A stretch of DNA of 64,000 nt, taken from CBDFLD01 sp965249005. GTDB lineage: Bacteria > Acidobacteriota > UBA6911. The position numbers were made by a program, and so were the translations under genes. The stretch spans positions 186,001 to 250,000 of the forward strand of contig CBDFLD010000021.1 in NCBI GenBank assembly GCA_965249005.1, written 5' to 3'. Shown piece after piece: positions 55,522 to 64,000 of this stretch (position 1 is the stretch's first letter; every line of letters begins with the position of its first letter). A model generated the notes under the pieces. That model was given only the letters and a program-made list of their open reading frames with translations, made no database searches and was not told the origin of the DNA.

Positions 55522-57372
55522 TTGGACAAACCTCAGACCGCCGCAGTTGCCGAAGCCGACCCACAAGGGGTTCGTCATCCCGTTATCAATGACTTCAGTA
55601 TTCAAGTCGCCACCGTAAACGGATCCGGAAGCCAATCCTCCAACACTGTGCTGATGAAATCGATCTTCCAGATGGGAGTGCCGGTTAGCGGCAAGAATTT
55701 GTTTCCTTCCAATATTGCAGGTCTACCCACCTGGTTCACGATCCGGGCCAACAACAACGGTTACATAGCCCGCAAGGCCGAAATCGATTTCATGGTGGCG
55801 ATGAATCCACAGACGGCACGGGAAGACGCGATGACACTGCAATCAGGTGGCGCGCTGCTGGCGGAGGAGAGTCTGAACCTGGCGGAGGTCCGCGACGACA
55901 TCCACTACTATGGGGTCCCTTTTTCGAAACTGGCCGGGCAGGTTTCCTCGGATGCCAGACTGAAGAAACTCCTGGCCAACATGGTCTATGTCGGCGTCGT
56001 GGCCCAGCTGCTGAGCATCGACATGGAAGAAGTCGAAAGGGCGATCAGCAAGCAGTTCAAGGCCAAGCCGAAGGCCGCGCATACCAACGTGAGGGCAGTT
56101 CGCGTGGGACAGGAATACGCCCGCGATCATCTCGCCAAAACCGATCCGTTCCGGCTCGAGCGCATGCGCAAGACTCACGGTAAGATCATGATCGAGGGGA
56201 ACGCTGCAGCTGCTCTCGGAGCCATGTTCGGCGGCTGCACCGTGGTTACTTGGTACCCGATTACGCCTTCGAGTTCCCTGGTCGAGCAACTCATCGAATA
56301 CATGAATATACACCGACTCGATCCTGAAACAGGAAAGCCGACCTTCGCCATTATCCAGGCCGAGGATGAACTGGCGGCTCTCGGAATGGTGATCGGCGCG
56401 GGCTGGGCCGGAGCTCGCTCCATGACGTCTACCTCCGGCCCTGGCATATCACTCATGTCCGAATTTGTTGGTCTTTCCTACTTTGCCGAGATCCCGGCCG
56501 TCATCTGGGACATCCAGCGGATCGGACCTTCGACCGGGCTACCCACCCGGACAAGTCAGGGGGACATGCTTTCGACCTATCTGCTGAGCCACGGGGACAC
56601 GAAGCACATCATGCTCGTCCCATCGACGGTGGAGGAATGCTATCAATTCGCGCAGGAGGCATTCAACCTTTCGGAAAAGTTCCAGACCGTCGTTTTCTGC
56701 ATGAGCGACCTGGATCTGGGAATGAACAGCTGGATGGCCGACCCCTTCCGTTACCCCGATGATATTCCTATCGACCGCGGGAAGGTTCTCTCCCAATCGG
56801 ACCTGGAAAAGCTGGGAACCTTTTCACGGTATCTGGACAAGGATGGCGATGCGATTCCATACCGGACCCTGCCGGGGACGAAACATCCGAGCGCAGCCTA
56901 CTTCACTCGTGGGAGCGGCCACAACGACGACGCCGAGTACACGGAGCGACCGGAAGATTATGTCAGTTTGATGAACCGGTTGGCTCAGAAGTTCGAAAAT
57001 GCACGGGAGGCAGTGCCCTCTCCGATCATCGACCAGGCGGATAATTCGAAGATTGGAGTCATCGCCTACGGCAGCACCCATCATGCTATTGGAGAGTGCA
57101 GAGATCAACTGAAGCAGGAGTGCGGTCTCGAGACGGATTATCTCAGGATTCGCGGCGTTCCGTTCAGTGATCGAGTCCGTCAGTTTATCGACGAGCACGA
57201 TCGGGTTTACGTCGTGGAACAGAACCGTGACGCTCAGATGAAAAGCATACTATCGCTCGACTATCCGGAGTTCGCGATGAAGCTTCGCTCCATATGCCAC
57301 TACACCGGCATTCCCATTGATGCGCGCTTCATAACCACCAACATCCTAGAGCAAGAGAAAGAGAGAGCTTGA
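55522..57372 (+). CDS. korA: 2-oxoacid:ferredoxin oxidoreductase, alpha subunit (gamma-alpha fusion)
   Basis: A 616-residue subunit. The gamma domain is at about 25-190 (ATVNGSGSQSSNTVLMKSIFQMG; FMVAMNPQTAREDAM), and the alpha (pyrimidine-binding) domain starts at about 220 (GNAAAALGAMFGGCTVVTWYPITPSSSLVE; IIQAEDELAALGMVIGAGWAGARSMTSTSGPGISLM). With KorB it decarboxylates a 2-oxoacid with CoA and reduces ferredoxin, for example 2-oxoglutarate in the TCA cycle. TTG 55522 has AGGAG nine bases upstream. A TATAAT at 55423 is a possible -10 with a poor -35. It is followed by korB with a few bases between. Confidence 0.92.
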   Translation: MDKPQTAAVAEADPQGVRHPVINDFSIQVATVNGSGSQSSNTVLMKSIFQMGVPVSGKNLFPSNIAGLPTWFTIRANNNGYIARKAEIDFMVAMNPQTAREDAMTLQSGGALLAEESLNLAEVRDDIHYYGVPFSKLAGQVSSDARLKKLLANMVYVGVVAQLLSIDMEEVERAISKQFKAKPKAAHTNVRAVRVGQEYARDHLAKTDPFRLERMRKTHGKIMIEGNAAAALGAMFGGCTVVTWYPITPSSSLVEQLIEYMNIHRLDPETGKPTFAIIQAEDELAALGMVIGAGWAGARSMTSTSGPGISLMSEFVGLSYFAEIPAVIWDIQRIGPSTGLPTRTSQGDMLSTYLLSHGDTKHIMLVPSTVEECYQFAQEAFNLSEKFQTVVFCMSDLDLGMNSWMADPFRYPDDIPIDRGKVLSQSDLEKLGTFSRYLDKDGDAIPYRTLPGTKHPSAAYFTRGSGHNDDAEYTERPEDYVSLMNRLAQKFENAREAVPSPIIDQADNSKIGVIAYGSTHHAIGECRDQLKQECGLETDYLRIRGVPFSDRVRQFIDEHDRVYVVEQNRDAQMKSILSLDYPEFAMKLRSICHYTGIPIDARFITTNILEQEKERA

Positions 57373-57374
57373 CC

Positions 57375-58418
57375 ATGCCGAAAACCGGGGAAAAGCCTGG
57401 CGCCAAGACCAATCGAATTGGTTTGATGCTCCAAGAGTATAAAGGGAGCGAGTCCACGCTCTGCGCCGGCTGCGGGCACGACGCCATCACGAGTCAAATC
57501 ATCAAGGCCTTCTTCGAATACGGCGTGGATCCGCACCACGTCATCAAGCTTTCAGGAATCGGCTGCTCCTCGAAAACGCCGGCTTACTTCCTGAGCAACT
57601 CCCACGGCCTCAACGGAGTTCACGGTCGAATGCCCGCGTTGGCAACCGGCGCCGTGGTGGCCAACAAAGACCTCATTGCCATCGGGGTCAGCGGCGACGG
57701 CGACACGGCCTCCATCGGAATAGGTCAATTCGTGCACATGTTGCGACGGAATGTGCCAATGATCTATATCATGGAAAACAACGGGGTTTACGGTCTCACC
57801 AAGGGCCAGTTTTCCGCCACTGCGGATCAAGGCTCTGCCCTGAAGACCGGGGTCATCAACGATCTCCCTCCGATCGACTGCTGCACGCTGGCGATCGAAT
57901 TGGGGTGTGGCTTCGTGGCGCGAAGCTTCGCGGGAGATCCAAAACAGCTCGTTGCTCTACTCCAAGGCGCGCTGGCACATCGCGGCATGGCCTTTATCGA
58001 CATACTTTCTCCGTGCGTGACCTTCAACAATCACGACGGATCGACCAAGAGCTATAAGTACGCGAAGCAAAGCGAGGAGTTGCTTCAGGAGATCGGATTC
58101 GTTCCTTTTTTCAGCCAAATCAAGATCGACTACGACGAAGGGGATGCCCGGGTGGTGGAACTGCACGATGGGTCTCAAGTCGTACTGAGAAAAATCGGGC
58201 GCGACTTCGACCCCACCAGCAAGGTGGCAGCACTCAAGATTCTTCGGCAATCGACCGCGGATAACGAGTTTCTTACCGGCCTCGTATACGTAGATCCGAA
58301 AAAGCCCGACTTCGCTCAGATGCTCAACATGCACGATCAGCCGCTGAGCACACTGCCTGCCGAGAAGGTTCGCCCTTCAAAAGAGGCATTGGATACCATC
58401 ATGGACCAGCTTCGCTGA
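57375..58418 (+). CDS. korB: 2-oxoacid:ferredoxin oxidoreductase, beta subunit
   Basis: A 347-residue thiamine diphosphate-binding subunit. CAGCGHDAI holds cluster-ligand cysteines; GIGCSSKTPAYF and GVSGDGDTASIGIGQFVHMLRRNVPMIYIMENNGVYGLTKGQFSAT form the TPP/Mg site. The start is ATG 57375 or a TTG at 57369 overlapping the korA stop. The third and fourth cluster Cys typical of the family are expected in SPCVTFN. It is the electron-transfer half of KorAB and is 28 bp upstream of the probable selenoprotein. Confidence 0.92.
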   Translation: MPKTGEKPGAKTNRIGLMLQEYKGSESTLCAGCGHDAITSQIIKAFFEYGVDPHHVIKLSGIGCSSKTPAYFLSNSHGLNGVHGRMPALATGAVVANKDLIAIGVSGDGDTASIGIGQFVHMLRRNVPMIYIMENNGVYGLTKGQFSATADQGSALKTGVINDLPPIDCCTLAIELGCGFVARSFAGDPKQLVALLQGALAHRGMAFIDILSPCVTFNNHDGSTKSYKYAKQSEELLQEIGFVPFFSQIKIDYDEGDARVVELHDGSQVVLRKIGRDFDPTSKVAALKILRQSTADNEFLTGLVYVDPKKPDFAQMLNMHDQPLSTLPAEKVRPSKEALDTIMDQLR

Positions 58419-58446
58419 CTTCCACAAACGTAACTTTGACAGATGT

Positions 58447-59055
58447 ATGATGAATATGACCAACCACTCGCACCGTGTAAAAATAATCCGTCGACGTGAT
58501 TTCCTATCCGTACTCGGAACGGGATTCGCCCTCGGGCGCTCCAATGCCGTTGCCTGGAGCAAAACCACCCTTCACACTCTGGTGGAAGACGATCTCAGCC
58601 GTCTGAGTTACGACTTCAATGGGAACACGAAAAGCGTCCGCCTTGTTACCCTCCTGTCTCCCACGTGAGGAAAGTGTCTTCGAGGGGCCCTCGATCTGCA
58701 GATGTTGCTGAATCAAATACGCCATCCACAGCTCCGAACTTATTTCGTTTGGGGTCCGTACATCAAAGGGGATTCGATCGCAGCAGCGCGGGACGCCTCC
58801 CAGCGTTTCGTCGCCTTCAACGCGGAGCATTTCTGGACCACGACCCACAACCTCTCGATCTACTACAATACCGTCCTCGGATTGCCCCAGGGTGTTCTGG
58901 CATGGGATGTCTTTCTCGTCTACGGCAAAGGAACTCGGTGGGAGGGACTCCGCCCGCCCGCTCCGAGTTACTGGCAGCATCAGCTAAAGGTCATGCAGGG
59001 AGCCCCGTACAACATAGAAGCGCTGGAAACCAACATCGTCACCGCTTTGCGCTAA
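58447..59055 (+). CDS. probable selenoprotein with thioredoxin-like U-x-x-C motif
   Basis: If TGA 58666 is read as selenocysteine, the frame is continuous for 202 residues. The N-terminus has a Tat-like signal (IIRRRDFLSVLGTGFALG); then VRLVTLLSPT-U74-GK-C77-LRGALDLQ. This matches a thioredoxin-like family that I know with SPTCxxC or SPTUxxC, and the part after the TGA has the family features TYFVWGPYIKGD, AWDVFLVYGKGTRW and YWQHQLK. A hairpin with a GGC loop lies 18-20 nt after the TGA (58680-58694). Sequence on both sides of the TGA is coding and in the same phase, with no other stop. A standard gene call would split it at the TGA. It may share the korAB transcript. Confidence 0.72.
58669..58694 (+). 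promoter_or_regulatory. candidate bacterial SECIS hairpin
   Basis: TCGAGG 58680-58685 pairs with CCTCGA 58689-58694 around a GGC loop, G first. The loop starts 18 nt after UGA 58666-58668. Position and loop agree with bacterial SECIS rules (loop about 16-37 nt after UGA, G at its start). The lower stem is weak. Confidence 0.5.
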
Positions 59056-59258
59056 GCGCTTTCCGTCCTGCGCCTTCCGCTACGCGAGAGATTTGGGGTT
59101 ATTGAAAAGTGTTAGCTACCGTCGATTGTCTGAAAAAGCTCACTGACGTGAAGCAAATTCTCACAGACTGATCCAGGAACATTCATCTACCCAATTGATT
59201 GGAGCGGTGCGACGCTTGACGCTAAGCGCCAAGCGTGCCGAGTTGAAGACCCGGCACC

Positions 59259-59765
59259 CTATGTTCCCCTGTAATTTCCGAATTGCAGTTCCATGCCGAG
59301 GTCTTGGTCGCGTAGCAACGAAATGACTTGCTGTAGATCTTCTCTCGATGGAGACGACACACGAACCTGATCGCCCTGGATCTGGGCCTGAACCTTTTTC
59401 AGTCGGAGGTTCTTGATCTGCTTCACGATCTCGCGCCCGGTATCGGTAGGAATACCCTGTTGCAAGAGGATATCCTGCTGCACGTGGGATCCAGCTGCCG
59501 GTAGCACGTTCCCGGGTTGCAGGTTCTTCACCGGGACCTTGCGCCGAACCAGCTTCTGGTGAAGTACGTCTCTGAGCGCACGGAGCTTGAACTCGTCCGG
59601 CGCAACGAGATGGATCTTATTGTCCGCGTGCATGGCTTCTACTTCGACACGGACACCCTTGAAGTCGTAGCGCTGGCCCACTTCTTTCTTGGTCTGGCCA
59701 ACCGCGTTGTCCACTTCGTGCATCTCGCAGCCGGTCGTGATATCAAAGCTCTGAATCGACGCCAT
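59259..59765 (-). CDS. yajQ: YajQ-family cyclic-di-GMP-binding-like protein
   Basis: A 168-residue DUF520 protein with two ferredoxin-like domains: FDITTGCEMHEVDNAVGQTKKEVGQRYDFKG at the N-terminus and IKNLRLKKVQAQIQGDQVRVSSPSREDLQQVISLLRDQD at the C-terminus. YajQ proteins bind nucleotides and RNA, and in some bacteria c-di-GMP. The length is normal. It starts 8 bp after the UPF0182 stop on the same strand, so they form one transcript. Confidence 0.93.
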   Translation of the reverse strand: MASIQSFDITTGCEMHEVDNAVGQTKKEVGQRYDFKGVRVEVEAMHADNKIHLVAPDEFKLRALRDVLHQKLVRRKVPVKNLQPGNVLPAAGSHVQQDILLQQGIPTDTGREIVKQIKNLRLKKVQAQIQGDQVRVSSPSREDLQQVISLLRDQDLGMELQFGNYRGT

Positions 59766-59772
59766 TCTCTCT

Positions 59773-62502
59773 CTATTGTTCGGACGCCCCGGAAGGGGAC
59801 TGTTTCAGCTCCTCGATGATCTCACCCAGCCGACGGATTTCCTCGCCATAGGCAGCCCAGTCGCCGTTTCGCTGCGCGCGGATCGCGCGCGCGTAGGCCT
59901 CACTGGCCTGCTGCGGAAGCTTCCCCGGCGCGGACGCCGGGCGCGCTTCGGGCACCACCATCGTCGTCGTCGGAGCCGGCCTGGAAAGATCCAGTGGACT
60001 CGCGTCGCCGCTGAACATGACCTCGAATGCCTTCTCGAGGTTCTCTGCCATTGAAATCTTGTTCTCATACGCCACAATGACGCGCTTGAGTTCCGGGATC
60101 TTTCCGCTTTCGGCGCGCAGGTACAACGGGCGAACGTAAACCAGTGCCTCCTCGATCGGAATCACCAGCAGCGTCCCCTGTATGACCTGGGAACCGCGCT
60201 GATCCCAGAGGGAGATCTGCCGCGATATTTCCGCATCCTGGTTAATCCGCCCGACAATTTGTTTTGGCCCGTAGACGAGCTTCTGCTTCGGGAAGCGGTA
60301 CACCGCCAGTTGCCCGTAATGCTCCCCATCGCTTCGAGCCACCATCCAGGCCGATAGATTGTCCTTGCGGGCTGGAGTGAAGGGAAGCATCAGGATGAAC
60401 TCTTCCTTTTCCTCTTTGGGGAGACGCATGATCGTGTAGTAAGGTGACATCACACTGTCACCACCGGTCGCGGCGCGAATCACCGGAATCTCCCATCGGT
60501 CTTCCTTGTTGTAGAAGACCTGCGGGTTATTCATGTGGTATTCGGAGTAAATGAATGTCTGAATTGAAAAGATGTCCTCCGGATAGCGCAGGTGCGCCCT
60601 GAGATCCTCCGAGATTTCCGACAGGGGCCGAAAGACCCCTGGGAAGATGGATTGATAGACTCGAATCAAGGGATCATCCGGGTCGGCCACAAACAGGTCC
60701 ACGCTGCCGTGGTAGGCGTCCAGAACAATCTTGACGGAGTTACGGATGTAGTTTCCCACTCCAGGCGTAGGGCGCGAGTAGGGATACCGTTCTCCAACGG
60801 TGTAGGCATCCTGGATCCACTTGAGCTTGCCCTCGGAAATCACCATGTAAGGGTCGCTGTCGAGGTGTAGAAAGGGCACCAGTTTCCCGATTCGGGTCCG
60901 GATCTCCCGGTTGAAGAGAATACGGCTGTCTTTATTCAGAAGCGGAGAGAGGATGATGTTGGCGTCGCGAAAATAGAATGCAAACAGTAATTTCCGTAGG
61001 AATGTCCCACTGGAAATGCCGCCAGATCCGTGATAGGAGGAGTACACATTCTCATCGCCTGCGGGATAATCGAACTCCTCCTCTTCCGTTCCCACGATGA
61101 TGTATCCGTGGGACTGCTCTCCAAAGTATATCTCCGGCTGCTGGATCTGGAACTCGGGCTTCTGCGAGCTGGGCGGAATGTCTTTTACCAGCAGTACGGG
61201 AAGACCTTCACGCGTAAGCTGGTTGACCGGGCCCAAGGTCAAGCCGTAGCCATGAGTGAACTTCAGGTTCTCATTGATCCAGTTTCTTTCCGGCAAACTG
61301 GTCGAGTCCAGCTCCCGAACCGACAGCATCATCTGCTGCATCTGTCCATCTACGGTGTAGCGATCATTGCTAACCGATAGAAAGTTGTAGTAGGTCCGTA
61401 TCTCCTGGATTTGACTGAACGTATCCAGCAGGGGTTCATGATCCCAGAGGCGGATATTGCGGATGGTCGCGGCATTCGATTCGATATCCCTCGGCGTCAG
61501 GGGTGTGTCCCCGGACAGGTTCCCTTCTTGCACCTGCGCGAGTCCGTACGCCTGTATCGTCGCCTCGATATTGTGTTCAATTTGCGGTGACTCCGTCGCC
61601 AGCTCGTTTGGATCTACGACGAATCTCTGAATGAAGGCGGGATAGACGCGGCCCGCAACGAGAACCAGCAGGTAGAGCACCATGGCGCCGAGCGCCGGCC
61701 GATATGTGGCGGCAAAAGCGTTGTAGAGCAGCAGCAACGCAGCCAACACGGCAATGACCACTTGCGCGGTCAACATCGGCATGCGTGCGTGGAGGTCGGC
61801 ATGGGTGGCGCCGAAAAAGTTGTCCTGGTTGGAGTACAGCAATTGAAACCGGTCCAGGTATGCGTCGCACGCCAGGACCAGAAAAGCGAGAGCTGCGAGG
61901 AAGGATGCATGATAGCTCACACGGCCGCGGCGGCTGAGATTCGTGACCGAAAGCACGCCCTTGAAATAGTATATCGCCATGGATCCGGCAGCAGATAGAA
62001 AGCAGAGCAGCAGGGCGATGCGAACGACCTCATCAACGACCGGCAGCGTGAAGAAATAGAAGGATATATCATGGCCGAAAATGGGATCGCTGGTGTTGAA
62101 GTCCTCGCGATGGAGCCATTGCAGCACGACCTCCCAGCGCGCAGCCATGCGCATACCCAATACCACCCCGACCAAGAGAGAAATCAGTCCCAGACCGCGT
62201 CGAAGCTGTTCCTCCGGCAGAGTATAGGCGGTTATCTGGCCGTTGGGCGTCGGGATTCCAAACTCGATTTGCCCCGGGGCTCCAAATGCCCACATCAAGT
62301 TCAGATAGACGAAAACAAAAACGATCAGAATGGTCGCCGTCGCGACGCTCCCCTTTGCGTAGAGAATCGTGGTAAAGATCGTTTCTTTTTCGAGCTCCTG
62401 GAACCACAAAAAATCGAAGTAGAGGTCTACCAGAAACGTCAGTCCCCCAAACAACAGGAATACGATAACCGCAATAATCAAGATCGGTGTTTTATTCGCC
62501 AC
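59773..62502 (-). CDS. UPF0182 family membrane protein
   Basis: A 909-residue protein with about seven transmembrane helices in the first 320 residues (PILIIAVIVFLLFGGLTFLVDLYFDFLWFQELE; YNAFAATYRPALGAMVLYLLVLV), then a large soluble domain with family blocks NIEATIQAYGL, NNPQVFYNKEDRWEIP and MLPFTPARKDNLSAWMVARSDG. The family is widespread and uncharacterised. The start is GTG 62502. The C-terminus has a Pro-rich linker and a coiled-coil-like end (YARAIRAQRNGDWAAYGEEIRRLGEIIEEL). Confidence 0.9.
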   Translation of the reverse strand: MANKTPILIIAVIVFLLFGGLTFLVDLYFDFLWFQELEKETIFTTILYAKGSVATATILIVFVFVYLNLMWAFGAPGQIEFGIPTPNGQITAYTLPEEQLRRGLGLISLLVGVVLGMRMAARWEVVLQWLHREDFNTSDPIFGHDISFYFFTLPVVDEVVRIALLLCFLSAAGSMAIYYFKGVLSVTNLSRRGRVSYHASFLAALAFLVLACDAYLDRFQLLYSNQDNFFGATHADLHARMPMLTAQVVIAVLAALLLLYNAFAATYRPALGAMVLYLLVLVAGRVYPAFIQRFVVDPNELATESPQIEHNIEATIQAYGLAQVQEGNLSGDTPLTPRDIESNAATIRNIRLWDHEPLLDTFSQIQEIRTYYNFLSVSNDRYTVDGQMQQMMLSVRELDSTSLPERNWINENLKFTHGYGLTLGPVNQLTREGLPVLLVKDIPPSSQKPEFQIQQPEIYFGEQSHGYIIVGTEEEEFDYPAGDENVYSSYHGSGGISSGTFLRKLLFAFYFRDANIILSPLLNKDSRILFNREIRTRIGKLVPFLHLDSDPYMVISEGKLKWIQDAYTVGERYPYSRPTPGVGNYIRNSVKIVLDAYHGSVDLFVADPDDPLIRVYQSIFPGVFRPLSEISEDLRAHLRYPEDIFSIQTFIYSEYHMNNPQVFYNKEDRWEIPVIRAATGGDSVMSPYYTIMRLPKEEKEEFILMLPFTPARKDNLSAWMVARSDGEHYGQLAVYRFPKQKLVYGPKQIVGRINQDAEISRQISLWDQRGSQVIQGTLLVIPIEEALVYVRPLYLRAESGKIPELKRVIVAYENKISMAENLEKAFEVMFSGDASPLDLSRPAPTTTMVVPEARPASAPGKLPQQASEAYARAIRAQRNGDWAAYGEEIRRLGEIIEELKQSPSGASEQ

Positions 62503-62814
62503 GGCTCAGCACCCTTTCGTCCAGTTGTCAGATTTTCACCAGAATGTCACTGCAACCTCAATAAAGCAAGGAAAGAACAGCCGTCAGCGGTCAGAGCTCA
62601 GCTGTCCGCTTCAAGACTCGAAGACGTCAGCGCATCAGAGGCAAGGTCGAGTGGGATCCTTGGCCTATTGGGTTCTCGAAGGAGTAATGTGGGATAGTTG
62701 GTGGGCGGAAGCTTGTAACTGAAGGCTTGCTGTCGGAAAGCCGCTGGGTGAGGGTTGAAAGCAAAAAAAAGCCGCCTTTTCGGCGGCTTTTTCGTTAGAC
62801 GTGTAGGGTCGGCT
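62503..62814. other. intergenic region with short repeats and a terminator
   Basis: About 310 bp between UPF0182 and the FecR-like gene, which are on the same strand. Around 62580-62620 it has the low-complexity CAGCNGTCAGCGGTCAGAGC type of repeat seen near the ISs. The FecR terminator is at its right end. A minus-strand frame at 62598-62933 is a shadow. Confidence 0.4.
62764..62793 (-). terminator. rho-independent terminator of the FecR-like gene
   Basis: AAAAAGCCGCC / GGCGGCTTTTT, an 11-bp stem with loop TTTTC, with A-rich and T-rich flanks, 22 bp beyond the FecR-like stop. The T-run on each strand allows termination in both directions. Confidence 0.9.
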
Positions 62815-63723
62815 TTACCGAGAGTCCCCGCTCTGAGTCGCTTCGTATATTGCGACTCCAGCGCCTGCTCCTCCGGCCACGCCAACCACCAACAAGACAG
62901 GGAATCCTCCTGCCGCTCCTGCTCCGGCCGCACCCGCTGTCGCCGCTCCTGCTCCCGCTACAGCCGCGGCACCGGCGTTGCCATCGCAGTCTTTGATTTC
63001 ATAACCCTGAGTGCCGGACGGAATTTGCTGTTCCCCCTCGATCGTGACTGTGTCAGCCGTATTGGACACAATCTCGTAAGTGTTCTCGCCGATTTGTAGG
63101 CACTTTCCCTTGTGCTCATCCGGCTGCCAGGACTTGGAGGTATCGGTCAGGCTCTTTCCGTCAGACGAGATTCCGCCCTGCCCCTTCTGACTCAACACAA
63201 GGAGTGGCGTTTCCGGGGTGACCTCAGCTTGCTCACCAGTATCCTGGTTGGCAACCGCGAAAGTACCCTCGGTCAGAATCATGGCCACCTGGCCGTTGCG
63301 ATTCGTGCCGATCGAACCCACGTGGGGAGCCTCCGACACCGTCTCAAAGATGTACCGACCGGATTGAATCCGTACATTCTGCCCCTTCGCGAAGTTAAAC
63401 CGGAACAATCCCTTTTCCGCCTTGAGAACCAGCTGCGAAGTACTGCCGTCGATCTCCGCCGACGCCTGTGTCATCTCCAATCGGCTACCGTCTTGAAAAC
63501 TGATGATCGCCGGACCCTCGCGTGAAGTGATCCGGTCACCAGGAAAGACCATGGTCCCACTCGGTGCCAACGAGTTTCCTACCTCGACACCCGAGCGCGG
63601 AGCCGTCATGACCCCCAGGGGAACAGCCAGACTCTGCGCAAAGCTAAATGGACCAGTCATCAACACGAGCAACGACGCCAGCAGTCCAGAATTTATCTTC
63701 GTTAACGACCCTCTCTGGGACAT
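62815..63723 (-). CDS. exported FecR-domain protein
   Basis: A 302-residue protein with a signal peptide (NSGLLASLLVLMTGPFSFAQ) and a FecR-like beta domain (GTMVFPGDRITSREGPAIISFQDGSRLEMTQASAEIDG; GLFRFNFAKGQNVRIQSGRYIFETVS). Outside iron signalling these domains occur in surface and polysaccharide-linked proteins. The C-terminus is Ala/Gly-rich with a hydrophobic stretch (GGFPVLLVVGVAGGAGAGVAI) that may anchor it. ATG 63723 has AGGAGA upstream. It is single, with its own strong terminator. Confidence 0.85.
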   Translation of the reverse strand: MSQRGSLTKINSGLLASLLVLMTGPFSFAQSLAVPLGVMTAPRSGVEVGNSLAPSGTMVFPGDRITSREGPAIISFQDGSRLEMTQASAEIDGSTSQLVLKAEKGLFRFNFAKGQNVRIQSGRYIFETVSEAPHVGSIGTNRNGQVAMILTEGTFAVANQDTGEQAEVTPETPLLVLSQKGQGGISSDGKSLTDTSKSWQPDEHKGKCLQIGENTYEIVSNTADTVTIEGEQQIPSGTQGYEIKDCDGNAGAAAVAGAGAATAGAAGAGAAGGFPVLLVVGVAGGAGAGVAIYEATQSGDSR

Positions 63724-64000
63724 CCTTGGTCTCCTTCGGATTCGTCTAAGATTTGTCCGGGTTCACCACGTGCGAATCCCGTCCAATGGCTCATCGGCTG
63801 GAAACTTGTGTTTCATCAGCATTCGTTTGGCGATTGATCGCATGGCTGCCAGATAACCACTCCTGCGCCGGGGCACCGATCGTTCGATTGGTAAATATCG
63901 CAACGTTTTGGCGACCGAGAACCGATGAGTATCAGGAGGGCAAGACCCTCCGCTCGGCCGCAAGGCAGTATTCGAGAAGCAGTCTGGTGAACGCTAACTT
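63724..64000. other. right-edge region without a clear gene
   Basis: The FecR-like promoter should lie here on the minus strand. A 66-residue minus-strand frame (63763-63963) is basic and shows no family. The window ends before the next gene. Confidence 0.35.

Overview
This 64 kb window comes from a bacterial chromosome with moderately high GC. The organism looks Gram-negative: there are several predicted lipoproteins, a Tat-exported protein, a FecR-like exported protein and a periplasmic penicillin-acylase-type enzyme. TTG and GTG starts are common (nfu, alaC, the TPR lipoprotein, korA, the response regulator). The gene mix (PEGA-like Ser/Thr kinase, DUF1080, cohesin/dockerin surface proteins, KorAB, UPF0182, multi-spanning GT-C proteins) would suit Acidobacteriota or a similar deep phylum, but no rRNA or other phylogenetic marker is present, so this is only an impression. 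I see no tRNA, rRNA, CRISPR array or phage.

Layout. 1-2.3 kb: gene tails and IS1380 copy 1. 2.4-10.1 kb: B12-type radical SAM protein, Nfu Fe-S scaffold, ATP-grasp enzyme, thioredoxin/TPR lipoprotein coupled to alaC, HU-like protein and a small flagellar-rod-like protein. 10.2-12.0 kb: IS1380 copy 2. 12-29.6 kb: Ser/Thr kinase, MMPL/RND exporter, ankyrin protein, penicillin-acylase homologue, a cohesin gene (frameshifted) next to a dockerin gene, a phosphoesterase lipoprotein, and a crotonase/enolase-superfamily pair. 29.9-33.4 kb: IS110 plus IS1380 copy 3. 33.4-46.5 kb: Tad-type pilin genes, an envelope operon (two GT-C proteins, a prenyltransferase-repeat protein, a DUF362 Tat protein), a two-component pair, an ECF sigma factor, an SDR and an acyl-CoA ligase. 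46.5-50.0 kb: the same IS1380+IS110 pair, inverted. 50-64 kb: DUF1080, M23 peptidase, thiamine-binding-like protein, PQQ-type dehydrogenase with an adhesive tail, KorAB followed by a probable selenoprotein, YajQ, UPF0182 and FecR.

The main points for a second look are these. (1) The gene at 58447-59055 has an in-frame UGA exactly where a thioredoxin-like motif needs its first redox residue (U-G-K-C), followed at the right distance by a small SECIS-like hairpin, so it is probably a selenoprotein missed by standard gene calling. (2) Both IS110 copies abut the same end of an IS1380 copy. Their 253-nt leader folds by eye into a two-loop structure whose second loop matches the element's own ends, as expected for a bridge RNA, and the first loop partly matches the IS1380 terminus. 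This suggests an IS110 that targets another IS. (3) The two IS pairs form a 3.5 kb inverted repeat around a 13 kb envelope/regulatory segment. (4) All four IS1380 copies sit in CTAG. (5) A cohesin-dockerin gene pair shares a four-repeat module with the PQQ-type dehydrogenase.
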